Source: Nonlabens sp.
GTDB taxonomy: Bacteria > Bacteroidota > Bacteroidia > Flavobacteriales > Flavobacteriaceae
Reading direction: 5' to 3'
NCBI GenBank assembly: GCA_020630715.1
Contig: JAHDIQ010000001.1
Location: 246,294-306,412 of the forward strand
Length of the DNA stretch: 60,119 bases
Shown: piece by piece, positions 43,019 to 51,341 of the stretch
Layout: every line of letters starts with the position of its first letter
Position numbering within the stretch: the stretch's first letter is position 1
The notes under the pieces: generated by a model
Seen by the model: the letters and a program-made list of their open reading frames with translations, nothing else
Database searches by the model: none
Told to the model about the DNA's origin: nothing
Position numbers and translations under genes: made by a program

Positions 43019-44017
43019 TTATACTAGGTAGAAGAATGTAAATACAAATACCCAAACTAAATCTACAAAGTGCCAGTAAAGACCTACCTTCTCTACCATT
43101 TCATAACTCTTTCTCTTTTCATAAGTTCCTAGTAGGACATTGAAGAAAATGATTAAGTTAAAAATAACACCAGAGAAAACGTGGAATCCGTGGAATCCAG
43201 TGATAAAGAAAAAGAAGTCTGCAAATAATGGCGCTCCATATTCATTTTCTGTAAGATTTGCTCCTTCTACAACTCCTACTGCCTGATTATTTAGTTTGAA
43301 AAGAGATTCTTCTCTAGACAGTACTAATTTTTCTGAGGCACCTGTTTCTTCGTTTACAATTAGTTGCTGCGTTCTAATACGTAGATCAGGATTTGCTTGA
43401 AAACCTTTTCTTACTTCATCAATCGTGTAGGTAGCATTGTAAGGTTCATCTGATTGATACCAGACTCCTTCACTATTACTTAAAGCTTCTACAGATCGTT
43501 CACCTACTACTACAAATTCATCTAGTGCAACTCGCTCACCTTCAGCATCTGTAAATTGAAGAATTTTTCCTCCTTTAGTTTTAACAGCACCGTATTCTCC
43601 ACTAATAAAATTAGCCCATTCCCATGCTTGTGATCCTACGAAAATCAAACCACCTATAACCGTAAGTAATAAATAAAAAGATACTTTCTTTTTATTCATG
43701 TGGTGACCAGCATCTACAGCAAGTACCATTGTTACAGAAGAACCAATTAATATAAACGTCATCAATGCTACATAGAACATAGGTGCATCTGTACCGTGTA
43801 AAAACGGAAAGTGATTAAAAACCTCATCTGCGATAGGCCATTCCTCAATAAACTTAAATCTAGAGAAACCGTAAGCGGCAAGAAAACCAGAGAATGTCAA
43901 TGCATCTGATAAAATGAAAAACCACATCATCAATTTACCATAGCTGGCTTTTAACGGTTGATTACCGCCACCCCAAACTTGATCTTCCGTACCAGTAGTA
44001 GCTACTGTTGAATCCAT
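43019..44017 (-). CDS. Cytochrome c oxidase subunit III with large inserted loop
   Basis: A 332-residue member of the heme-copper oxidase subunit III family. Helices lie at about 28-50, 78-100, 113-133, 265-290 and 310-330. Between the third helix and the GFHGFHVFSG core sits an extra hydrophilic loop of about 115 residues (about 145-262) that ordinary subunit III lacks. I recall such loops in Flavobacteriia oxidases linked to alternative complex III. The conserved Glu and His of subunit III (WEWANFI, GFHGFHV, YWHFVDLVWVFVF) are kept. Confidence 0.92.
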   Translation of the reverse strand: MDSTVATTGTEDQVWGGGNQPLKASYGKLMMWFFILSDALTFSGFLAAYGFSRFKFIEEWPIADEVFNHFPFLHGTDAPMFYVALMTFILIGSSVTMVLAVDAGHHMNKKKVSFYLLLTVIGGLIFVGSQAWEWANFISGEYGAVKTKGGKILQFTDAEGERVALDEFVVVGERSVEALSNSEGVWYQSDEPYNATYTIDEVRKGFQANPDLRIRTQQLIVNEETGASEKLVLSREESLFKLNNQAVGVVEGANLTENEYGAPLFADFFFFITGFHGFHVFSGVIFNLIIFFNVLLGTYEKRKSYEMVEKVGLYWHFVDLVWVFVFTFFYLV

Positions 44018-44052
44018 AATATTGTATTATATTAATGTGTTGCAAAAATAGG

Positions 44053-44640
44053 TTAAAAAATGTCTTTTGCAAACAGTAAAAACAAGAGTAAGTAAACCCA
44101 TAAAATATCCACAAAATGCCAAAAAACAGAACCTAGCTCAAATCCTAAAATATTCTGTGCCGTATACTTACCTCTAATAGTTTTTATAGTCATTACTAAT
44201 AATGCTATTAAACCAGCTGCAATATGGGCTAAATGCGCGAGTACTATTAAATAGATAAATGAAGCGTTTACACTACTTCCTGCTCCTGTAAGGAATACTC
44301 CATTATTTACTAAAGCTTCAAAACCAGCAAACTGTAAATAAACAAATACAGCTCCTAAGATAAAAGTGAGCACCGTTAATAAAGTACCCATAGATTGCTT
44401 ACCAGAAATAATACTCTTTTTTGCCAGCCATAAGGTTAAACTACTCAACACAATCAATCCAGTACTAAAGATGAATTCTTCTGGTAATTCTATTTCTACC
44501 CAATCCTTACGACCACGACTTACTACGTAAGCACTGGTTAATCCAGCAAACATCATTACAAGACTGGCGATAGCAAACCACAACATTTGCTTTTTAGACC
44601 TTGCGATACGTACTTCTTGAGGTAAATCTGTGTAATCCAT
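44053..44640 (-). CDS. Cytochrome c oxidase subunit III, short paralogue
   Basis: A 195-residue five-helix protein of the subunit III family (LWFAIASLVMMFAGLTSAYVVSR; ..IYLIVLAHLAHIAAGLIALLVM; FWHFVDILWVYLLLFLLF at the end). It lies 35 bases upstream of the longer subunit III. Two tandem subunit III genes are a common feature of Bacteroidota oxidase clusters; both ends keep the WHFVD motif. Confidence 0.92.
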   Translation of the reverse strand: MDYTDLPQEVRIARSKKQMLWFAIASLVMMFAGLTSAYVVSRGRKDWVEIELPEEFIFSTGLIVLSSLTLWLAKKSIISGKQSMGTLLTVLTFILGAVFVYLQFAGFEALVNNGVFLTGAGSSVNASFIYLIVLAHLAHIAAGLIALLVMTIKTIRGKYTAQNILGFELGSVFWHFVDILWVYLLLFLLFAKDIF

Positions 44641-44643
44641 AAA

Positions 44644-45537
44644 CTATCTTAAAAATTTATCTAAAACGTAGATGATTTGTATCAACGTGATATAACTCAC
44701 ACTTACTAACATTAATTTTCTTGCGATCGCCTTGCTGCGTTCTTTATATAGTTTAATTGCATAATACAAAAACCATAGTCCTAAAAGACCTACCACGATA
44801 GCGCTAATCCATGTCATGTACAATTCTCCCGAAACGCCAAATGCTGGAATCAATGATATCGCAACTGTAAGAATGGTGTACCATATAATTTGAACAGCAG
44901 TTCCTTTATCTGCACTACCAGTAGGCATCATTTTAAAACCACCTGCTTTATAGTCGTCTTCTAGCATCCATCCTATCGCCCAGAAATGAGGAAATTGCCA
45001 GAAAAACTGCAACATAAATAAGGTTCCTGGCTCAATACCAAAATTACCACTTGCTGCAACCCATCCTAACATATAAGGAATCGCACCTGGAAAAGCTCCT
45101 ACAAAAACACACAGTGGCGTTCTTGTTTTTAGCGGTGTATAAACTGCAGCATATAATACGATACTTAAAGCGCCAAAAAACGCCGTAGCAAAATTGATTA
45201 AGTACAGTAAATATATACCAGATAGTGCCATGGCTAGACCATAAATCCATGCCGTTTGCACAGATATACGACCAGTAGGCATAGGTCTGTTTCTAGTACG
45301 CTTCATCAAAGCGTCTAGATCTTTTTCAATAATTTGATTGAATACATTTGAGGATCCTACTAGAAAGTAGCCACCTACACATAGCATTAGTAAAACTTTC
45401 CAGTCTACCACATCTGCACCCAGAAAATACCCAGCAATAGAAGAAAAAACCACGACAATACTAAGCCTAGGTTTTGTAATCTCTATAAAATTCTTGATCG
45501 CTCCAGGCGATTTTTCTATGGCATTTACTTCAGTCAA
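44644..45537 (-). CDS. ctaB: Protoheme IX farnesyltransferase (heme O synthase)
   Basis: A 297-residue UbiA-family membrane enzyme that farnesylates heme b to heme O, the precursor of heme A. It shows FIEITKPRLSIVVVFSS, the first Asp-rich site NVFNQIIEKDLDALMKRTRNRPMPTGRIS and the second region around DDYKAGGFKMMP, with about nine helices. It is the first gene of the oxidase assembly operon and has a clear promoter. Confidence 0.96.
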   Translation of the reverse strand: MTEVNAIEKSPGAIKNFIEITKPRLSIVVVFSSIAGYFLGADVVDWKVLLMLCVGGYFLVGSSNVFNQIIEKDLDALMKRTRNRPMPTGRISVQTAWIYGLAMALSGIYLLYLINFATAFFGALSIVLYAAVYTPLKTRTPLCVFVGAFPGAIPYMLGWVAASGNFGIEPGTLFMLQFFWQFPHFWAIGWMLEDDYKAGGFKMMPTGSADKGTAVQIIWYTILTVAISLIPAFGVSGELYMTWISAIVVGLLGLWFLYYAIKLYKERSKAIARKLMLVSVSYITLIQIIYVLDKFLR

Positions 45538-45570
45538 TAGACGTTGTAATTAATTGGTTTTTAAGGTTTG

Positions 45571-45602
45571 CAAAGATACCTTAATACCACCTTTGTAGCA
45601 AA
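45571..45602 (-). promoter_or_regulatory. Promoter of the ctaB-cox operon
   Basis: On the minus strand TTTG (45602-45599), 20 bases, then TATCTTTG (45578-45571). It is a full match to the Bacteroidota consensus, with the ctaB ATG 34 bases downstream. Confidence 0.82.
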
Positions 45603-45681
45603 GTAAACCTAGTGCTTTCAGAACACTTTATGATTTAGGAAAGCTTTATGAATCTTACAAGAATAGGAGTAGTGATGATTC

Positions 45682-45697
45682 CGCTTTCGCGAAAGCG
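45682..45697. repeat. 16-bp palindrome copy 11 (intergenic)
   Basis: Exact copy, 5136 bp from copy 10, in the gap between ctaB and the small PID-CTERM-like gene. Confidence 0.98.
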
Positions 45698-45720
45698 TAA
45701 TTCCAATTCACTTCAAACGC

Positions 45721-45746
45721 AAAAAGAGAACCACGACGGTTCCCTT
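45721..45746 (-). terminator. Terminator after the PID-CTERM-like gene
   Basis: On the minus strand an 8-bp stem (one G-T pair) with a 5-base loop is followed by CTTTTTG. It begins about 30 bases after the stop of the 57-codon gene. Confidence 0.78.
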
Positions 45747-45777
45747 CAAAATATGTTGAATATTGTAAACTATATTC

Positions 45778-45951
45778 CTACTTGTTACGACGTAACTTAA
45801 CAACACCTATTCCTACCGCAGCAGCAATTGCCAAAGCGATACCTGGTATAGGAGCTACATCATCTACGTCATCTGCAAATCCTGGACCTTGAGCAGCAAC
45901 TGTAATCGTTGCACCTATAATAAATGTAGCGGTAAGTATAAACTTTTTCAT
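45778..45951 (-). CDS. 57-residue secreted protein with PID-CTERM-like sorting end
   Basis: A short gene that stands on its own. The 57-residue product has a signal peptide (MKKFILTATFIIGATITVAA|Q), an acidic middle (ADDVDDVA), then PIPGIALAIAAAVGIGVVKLRRNK: a Pro-Ile motif, one membrane helix and a basic end. This three-part tail is the plan of PEP-CTERM-like sorting signals; in Bacteroidota a PID variant of it is known and I place it there with moderate confidence. Perfect promoter (45972-46002) and terminator (45721-45746) frame it, so it is an expressed single gene. The role is unknown; the mature part between signal and tail has only about 13 residues. Confidence 0.8.
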   Translation of the reverse strand: MKKFILTATFIIGATITVAAQGPGFADDVDDVAPIPGIALAIAAAVGIGVVKLRRNK

Positions 45952-45971
45952 AATTGGGTTAATTAGTGAAA

Positions 45972-46002
45972 CAAAAATAGCGGTATAATTGAATATTCCA
46001 AA
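45972..46002 (-). promoter_or_regulatory. Promoter of the PID-CTERM-like gene
   Basis: On the minus strand TTTG (46002-45999), exactly 19 bases, then TATTTTTG (45979-45972), one of the best consensus matches in the window. The ATG at 45951 follows after 20 bases. Confidence 0.85.
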
Positions 46003-46031
46003 TTTTTATAGGTTAAGTATGTGTTATTCAC

Positions 46032-49000
46032 CTAAGAAATTACAAAATTCACAATTTTTCCAGGCACTACAATCGTCTTACGAACTGTTTTTTTCTCAAG
46101 TTGTTGCTGTACTTTGTCATTTGATAAAACGAGTTTCTCTAGCTCATCTTTTGTAGCATCTACTGGTAAATCCAGTGTGAATTTCATCTTACCGTTAAAC
46201 GATATAGGATATTTTTTACTGCTTTCTACAAGGTGTTTTTCATCAAAAACTGGAAATGGCGCTTCACTGATCGACTCTTTGTGACCTAGTAAGGACCATA
46301 ATTCTTCTGCAATATGAGGTGCATACGGTGAAACTAGGATCGCAAGTGGTTCTAATACTTCACGGCCATTGCACTTTTGAGCAGTTAATTCATTTACCGC
46401 AATCATAAAACTACTTACGCTGGTATTAAAAGAGAAATTCTCAATATCATCCTGTACTTTTTTAATCGTCTTATGCAAAGTTTTCATGCTGTCTGGTGAC
46501 GCTTTATCCTCGCTTACTGAGAAACCATTATCATTATGATAGAGTTTCCATAGCTTCTTCATAAAACCATACACACCAGTAATTCCTGCGGTATTCCATG
46601 GTTTTGCCTGCTCTAGCGGACCTAAAAACATCTCATACAATCGTAAGGTATCTGCTCCATACTGCTCACAGATGTCGTCTGGATTTACGACGTTGAATTT
46701 AGATTTGGACATTTTTTCAACCTCGCGTGAGACCTTGAAATCGCCGTTTTCATTACGAATTATTTCAAACTTCTCCGAGTCTAAATGAGATCTTTTAAAA
46801 CCTTCTTCGTCCAAAATGTTTTTGTGCCCTATAAATTCAATGGAAACAGGAATAATTCTGTCTTTAAAGGTGATATTACCTTTAAAATCATTAATAAAAT
46901 CTTCTACACTGTATTTTAGATTATTTATTACTCTCGTAGGTAATGAATGCGAACCCATATTATCTGATAAGTGTTGGTGATTATTAACAGGTTTCCAATT
47001 ATTAATAACTGATGCGATGTATCTATTTTCTAATTCAAGGTCTTTATAGTCTTCGTTCTTAATTTCTAAATCTTCAGAAATAAAAGAGCGCAATCCTTGA
47101 CTATATCTTGAAAATCCAGCTGAATTACTTTCTGTAAGATATGGAGTAGTTATTTTGACATAACCACTTTCCCCTAAAATCATCCCTTGATTGATCATCT
47201 TCTGGAATGGTTCTTTTACGGTGACTTTTCCTAGATCATGTAATAACTTTACCCAAAACCTACTATACAACAAGTGACCGGTCGCATGCTCGCTTCCTCC
47301 TATATATAGGTCAACATTTTGCCAGTATTCTTGTGCTTCCTTAGAAAACATCTCGTTTTCATTGTTAGCATCCATATATCTAAACATGTACCAAGAGCTT
47401 CCTGCCCATCCTGGCATAGTGTTTAATTCTAGTGGATACACACAATCGCGGTCATCATCATTTGACACGACTTTGTTTTCCATCGTACACCAGCTCCATG
47501 TAGTTGCACGACCTAGTGGTGGCGCGCCATCTTCTGTAGGTAGATATTCATCTACTTCTGGTAACTCAATAGGTAAGTGCTTGCGGTCTATCATTTGTGG
47601 TAAACCGTCTTTATAATATACTGGGAATGGTTCACCCCAATAACGCTGTCGCGAAAACACCGCATCGCGCAATCTATAATTCGTCTTTCCTTTTCCAGCG
47701 CCTATTTCTTCTAGCTTTTCTATGGCAACTTTCATCGCCTCTTTATAGCTCAATCCATTTAGAAAATCACTGTTACAAATAGGCGTGTTATCTTTTGCTG
47801 TATAAGCTTCTTCACTAATGTCTACACCATCAAAAATATTTTTAATCGCTGGCATTCCATCCTGACCTGCAAAATAGTTTGCAAAAGCATGATCACGCTC
47901 ATCACCACATGGTACGGCCATTACAGCACCAGTTCCATATCCAGCAAGTACATAATCACCTATCCACACAGGCACAGGCTCACCACTTAATGGATGCGTA
48001 GCATAAGCTCCTGTGAACACACCAGAAATGGTCTTCACATCTGCCATGCGCTCACGTTCTGATCGTGCAGCGGTAGCTTTTTTGTAAGCTTCAACAGCAT
48101 CGCGTTGTGCATCAGTTGTTATTTGATCTACTAATTCATGTTCTGGAGCCAGCGTCATAAAAGTGACACCGTAAATAGTATCAGGTCGTGTAGTAAACAC
48201 GTCAATTTTAAGCCTCTCCTCAATCCTCTCCAGCGGAGAGGAAGCTTTTTCTAGTTTAAAACTAACCATTGCTCCTACAGATTTCCCTATCCAGTTGCGT
48301 TGAATTTCCTTGATACTATCACTCCAGTCTAGGTCTTCTAGGTCGTTTAACAAACGCTCTGCAAAAGCGCTAATGCGCATCATCCATTGGCGCATTTTCT
48401 TGCGCACCACTGGATGTCCACCACGTTCAGAAACGCCATTTACGATTTCATCATTTGCAAGTACCGTTCCTAGTGCTGGACACCAGTTCACTTCAGTATC
48501 TGCTAGGAATGTTAAGCGATAATCTAGTAGTATTTCTTGTTGTTCTTTTTCAGTAAAAGCATTCCATTCTACAGCTGTAAACTCACGTAAATCTTCATCT
48601 GTAGCAGCATTAATGGTGGTAGTTCCGCTTTCGCGAAAGCGTACTACCAATTCCTCAATAGGTCTAGCACGATCTTCATCTTTATCATACCAACTTTCAA
48701 ATAGCATGATAAAAATCTCCTGAGTGTACTTATAATAATCTGGTGACGAAGTTCTTACCTCACGATCCCAGTCAAAGCTAAAACCGATGCGATCCATCTG
48801 CTCGCGGTAACGGGCGATGTTCTCCTTTGTAGTAATCGCAGGATGCTGTCCGGTTTGAATCGCATACTGCTCTGCAGGTAACCCAAAGCTGTCATATCCC
48901 ATAGGATGCAAGACATTAAATCCCTTATGACGTTTGTAACGTGACACAATATCACTCGCAATATATCCCAGCGGATGACCTACGTGAAGCCCAGCACCAC

Positions 49001-49130
49001 TAGGATACGGAAACATATCCAGCGCATAAAATTTAGGTTTATCACTGTGATTAACCGCTTTAAAGGTCTTGTTTTTTGCCCAGTAATCTTGCCATTTTTT
49101 CTCTACGGCAACGTGGTCGTAATGCTTCAT
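46032..49130 (-). CDS. leuS: Leucyl-tRNA synthetase with extra inserts
   Basis: A class I synthetase of 1032 residues that charges tRNA-Leu. HVGH (49-52) in PYPSGAGLHVGHPLGY and KMSKS (806-810) are intact, and the editing domain shows TTRPDTIYGVTFM. Three stretches are longer than in a usual enzyme of about 860-950 residues: RPIEELVVRFRESGTT (with palindrome copy 12, about residue 164), SPLERIEERL (about 295-308, from a hairpin repeat) and a 146-residue stretch before KMSKS (about 659-804). I start at ATG 49130 (MKHYDHVAVEKKW), which agrees with the promoter at 49151. The frame opens further up to 49247, but that part overlaps the promoters. Confidence 0.95.
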   Translation of the reverse strand: MKHYDHVAVEKKWQDYWAKNKTFKAVNHSDKPKFYALDMFPYPSGAGLHVGHPLGYIASDIVSRYKRHKGFNVLHPMGYDSFGLPAEQYAIQTGQHPAITTKENIARYREQMDRIGFSFDWDREVRTSSPDYYKYTQEIFIMLFESWYDKDEDRARPIEELVVRFRESGTTTINAATDEDLREFTAVEWNAFTEKEQQEILLDYRLTFLADTEVNWCPALGTVLANDEIVNGVSERGGHPVVRKKMRQWMMRISAFAERLLNDLEDLDWSDSIKEIQRNWIGKSVGAMVSFKLEKASSPLERIEERLKIDVFTTRPDTIYGVTFMTLAPEHELVDQITTDAQRDAVEAYKKATAARSERERMADVKTISGVFTGAYATHPLSGEPVPVWIGDYVLAGYGTGAVMAVPCGDERDHAFANYFAGQDGMPAIKNIFDGVDISEEAYTAKDNTPICNSDFLNGLSYKEAMKVAIEKLEEIGAGKGKTNYRLRDAVFSRQRYWGEPFPVYYKDGLPQMIDRKHLPIELPEVDEYLPTEDGAPPLGRATTWSWCTMENKVVSNDDDRDCVYPLELNTMPGWAGSSWYMFRYMDANNENEMFSKEAQEYWQNVDLYIGGSEHATGHLLYSRFWVKLLHDLGKVTVKEPFQKMINQGMILGESGYVKITTPYLTESNSAGFSRYSQGLRSFISEDLEIKNEDYKDLELENRYIASVINNWKPVNNHQHLSDNMGSHSLPTRVINNLKYSVEDFINDFKGNITFKDRIIPVSIEFIGHKNILDEEGFKRSHLDSEKFEIIRNENGDFKVSREVEKMSKSKFNVVNPDDICEQYGADTLRLYEMFLGPLEQAKPWNTAGITGVYGFMKKLWKLYHNDNGFSVSEDKASPDSMKTLHKTIKKVQDDIENFSFNTSVSSFMIAVNELTAQKCNGREVLEPLAILVSPYAPHIAEELWSLLGHKESISEAPFPVFDEKHLVESSKKYPISFNGKMKFTLDLPVDATKDELEKLVLSNDKVQQQLEKKTVRKTIVVPGKIVNFVIS
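48211..48246. repeat. Short hairpin repeat inside leuS
   Basis: The bases CCTCTCC.AGC.GGAGAGG form a 7-bp stem with a 3-base loop (about 48224-48240), preceded by a second CCTCTCC-like arm (48213-48219). It is in frame and encodes SPLERIEERL, an insert between conserved LeuRS segments (SFKLEKA.. and DVFTTRPDT). It resembles intergenic hairpin repeats that I recall from Bacteroidota genomes. Confidence 0.5.
48626..48641. repeat. 16-bp palindrome copy 12 (in leuS)
   Basis: Exact copy, 2944 bp from copy 11. Read in the RFRES frame in a region that is variable among LeuRS proteins. Confidence 0.98.
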
Positions 49131-49150
49131 GATCATCGCGTTATAAGGCG

Positions 49151-49158
49151 CAAAAATA
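49151..49158 (-). promoter_or_regulatory. -7 promoter element upstream of leuS
   Basis: TATTTTTG on the minus strand, a perfect TAnnTTTG, 20 bases before the ATG at 49130. The -33 side has no clean TTTG. Confidence 0.6.
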
Positions 49159-49220
49159 GTGTGTTTACAACAATGATTAAACTTAAAGCGTTGTAAACCA
49201 CAAGAGCTCATAATCTTTGT

Positions 49221-49228
49221 TATTTTTG
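49221..49228 (+). promoter_or_regulatory. -7 promoter element upstream of ftsX
   Basis: TATTTTTG, a perfect TAnnTTTG, 28 bases before the ftsX ATG. The divergent leuS promoter lies about 70 bases away. Confidence 0.6.
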
Positions 49229-49256
49229 TGAGGTTTTTAAAACGCAATTTTAAGAA

Positions 49257-50135
49257 ATGGCATCACACGAGAGTTATCAAAAACGCAGACTGTTCAGCTC
49301 CTATTTTTGGGTAGTGGTTAGTGTTTTTATTGTCTTATTTCTATTGGGTTTACAGGGGTTTTTCTTATTAAACAGTCAGCGCCTAGCAGATTATTTTAGG
49401 GAGCAAGTTCCTATGTCTGTTTACTTTAAAGACAGCGCAAATGATGTGGAAATGCGCCAGCTAGAAAAGACCTTGCAAATGGCAGATTATACAAAAAGTG
49501 CCGTTTTTGTAAGCGCAGCAGAAGCCGCCGAGAAAACTAAAGAAGATCTAGGCGAAGATTTTATAGCAACGCTGGACGGATTTAATCCACTGCCTAATTC
49601 TATAGACGTGCGCCTTAATGCACAATTTGTAACAGATATTGAAATAGCAGCCATCGCCGAGGATTTAAACGCCAAGGATTTTGTACAAGAAGTTCAATAT
49701 GACAAACCACTAGTTTCTTTATTAAACGACAATGTTAAACGTATTTCATTCTGGATGTTGATCGTTTCTGGTATCTTTATATTAATCGCATTCCTATTAA
49801 TTAATAGTTCTATTAGACTAAGTGTTTATGCCAAACGTTTTACCATAAAAACCATGCAAATGGTAGGTGCTACAAAAGGTTTTATACGCAAACCATTTAT
49901 CATGACGAGTATCAAACTAGGATTAATAGGTGCTTTACTGGCGCTAGCAGCGCTAGCTGGCGTGGTGTACTGGACTAATGATATGGTTCCAGAATTAAAG
50001 ATTCTAGAAAATTATGAGATGCTAGGATTGTTATTTGTAGGTGTTTTAGTTTTTGGGATATTGATCAGTTTAATCAGCACCTTTTTTGCAACGACTAGAT
50101 ATTTGAATTTAAGAACAGATCAGTTGTATTACTGA
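49257..50135 (+). CDS. ftsX: Cell division protein FtsX
   Basis: A 292-residue FtsX-type permease with four membrane helices (about 20-42, 163-185, 215-240, 260-285), a periplasmic loop (about 45-155; DYFREQVPMSVYFKDSANDVEMRQLEKTLQMADYTKSAVFVSAAEAAEKTKEDLGEDF) and the FtsX core motif YAKRFTIKTMQMVGATKGFIRKPF. With the ATPase FtsE it controls peptidoglycan hydrolases at division. FtsE is not nearby. The following DUF3098, uppP and truB genes form the usual flavobacterial ftsX cluster. Confidence 0.94.
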   Translation: MASHESYQKRRLFSSYFWVVVSVFIVLFLLGLQGFFLLNSQRLADYFREQVPMSVYFKDSANDVEMRQLEKTLQMADYTKSAVFVSAAEAAEKTKEDLGEDFIATLDGFNPLPNSIDVRLNAQFVTDIEIAAIAEDLNAKDFVQEVQYDKPLVSLLNDNVKRISFWMLIVSGIFILIAFLLINSSIRLSVYAKRFTIKTMQMVGATKGFIRKPFIMTSIKLGLIGALLALAALAGVVYWTNDMVPELKILENYEMLGLLFVGVLVFGILISLISTFFATTRYLNLRTDQLYY

Positions 50136-50253
50136 TGAAGTTGAAAAATGAATTCGAACTCGAACTCGAAAATGAAGTTGAAAAAATACTCCTTCTTTTA
50201 ATGGAAGGTTGAAATGGGCATTTACCCATATTAAAAAATGATAATTAAAAATC

Positions 50254-50541
50254 ATGGGAGAAAGTAAAAAGAAACAAGTACAGCAAGAAGTTGCAGAGCA
50301 AGAGCAAAATATAGAACCACGTTTTGAATTTATTTTTAAGCGTAAGAATTACATCTGGATGATTATAGGTCTAGTCGTGATCGCTGCTGGATTTGCTTTA
50401 ATGTCTGGCGGTGGATCTGATGACCCAACGGTTTTTAATGAAGCGATATTCTCATGGAGACGCATACGTCTAGCACCTACGTTAGTGTTAATAGGTTTTG
50501 GGATTGAAATGTATGCTATTTTACTTAATCCAGATAAATAG
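50254..50541 (+). CDS. DUF3098 membrane protein
   Basis: A 95-residue protein with a charged N-terminus (about 1-28), two helices (about 34-51 and 72-90) and the DUF3098 stretch FIFKRKNYIWMIIGLVVIAAGFALMSGGGSDDPTVFNEAIFSWRRIRLAPTLVLIGFGIEMYAILL. The family is found mainly between ftsX and uppP in Bacteroidota; a link to division or wall lipid recycling is assumed but not shown. It ends one base before the uppP start region. Confidence 0.9.
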   Translation: MGESKKKQVQQEVAEQEQNIEPRFEFIFKRKNYIWMIIGLVVIAAGFALMSGGGSDDPTVFNEAIFSWRRIRLAPTLVLIGFGIEMYAILLNPDK

Positions 50542-50542
50542 T

Positions 50543-51337
50543 ATGGAAACATTAGACGCACTTATTTTAGGTGTTATTCAAGGATTAACCGAGTTTCTTC
50601 CTGTTTCTTCCAGTGGTCATTTAGAACTAGGAAAAGCAGTTCTAGGCGATCAATCCGTACCAGAAGAAAGCTTGCTATTTACAGTTGTACTTCATTTTGC
50701 TACCGCACTAAGTACGATTATCGTTTTTAGAAAAGACATTTTAAGTATTTTAAAAGGACTAGTTTCAAAAGATCAAGAAGATTTAAATTTTGCTGGTAGA
50801 ATTATTCTATCCATGATTCCAGCTGTGATCGTCGGATTATTTTTTGAGGATCAACTAGAAGCTTTGTTTAATGGTAACATCATTCTAGTAGGTTTTATGC
50901 TTATCGTCACTGGTTTGTTGTTATTTCTAGCTGGAAAGGCAAAAAGTACTGGAAAAGGAATCAGCTGGAAAGATGCTTTAATCATAGGAGTTTCTCAAGC
51001 CATCGCTATGTTGCCTGGTATTTCACGTAGTGGCGCGACGATATCTACTAGCGTATTATTAGGTAATGATCGCACTAAAGCCGCACGATTTTCTTTTTTG
51101 ATGGTTGTTCCGTTAATTTTCGGGAAAATCGCTAAGGACCTTTTGAGTGGTGACATCTCGCTAGACAGCAGTGCAAGCATTCCATTATTAGTAGGTTTTA
51201 TAGCTGCTTTTATTACTGGATTAGTAGCATGTACCTGGATGATTTCATTAGTTAAAAAAGCAAAATTGTATTACTTCTCTTACTACTGTTTTGCAGTAGG
51301 ATTGATCGCTATTGCTGCTGGATTTATTAATTTGTAA
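50543..51337 (+). CDS. uppP: Undecaprenyl-diphosphatase
   Basis: A 264-residue membrane enzyme that recycles undecaprenyl diphosphate to the monophosphate. The catalytic motifs GVIQGLTEFLPVSSSGHLELG (Glu and His) and PGISRSGATISTS (Arg) are intact, in eight helices. The start is ATG 50543, a base after the DUF3098 stop; the longer frame from 50498 overlaps that gene. It pairs with uppS at 6 kb. Confidence 0.97.
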   Translation: METLDALILGVIQGLTEFLPVSSSGHLELGKAVLGDQSVPEESLLFTVVLHFATALSTIIVFRKDILSILKGLVSKDQEDLNFAGRIILSMIPAVIVGLFFEDQLEALFNGNIILVGFMLIVTGLLLFLAGKAKSTGKGISWKDALIIGVSQAIAMLPGISRSGATISTSVLLGNDRTKAARFSFLMVVPLIFGKIAKDLLSGDISLDSSASIPLLVGFIAAFITGLVACTWMISLVKKAKLYYFSYYCFAVGLIAIAAGFINL

Positions 51338-51341
51338 ATTC

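Noticed and set aside
47645-47665. Degenerate copy of the palindrome (CGCTGTCGCGAAAAC)
   Set aside because: It encodes the conserved FSRQRYWGEP motif of LeuRS and has lost the symmetry, so its likeness is due to the protein.
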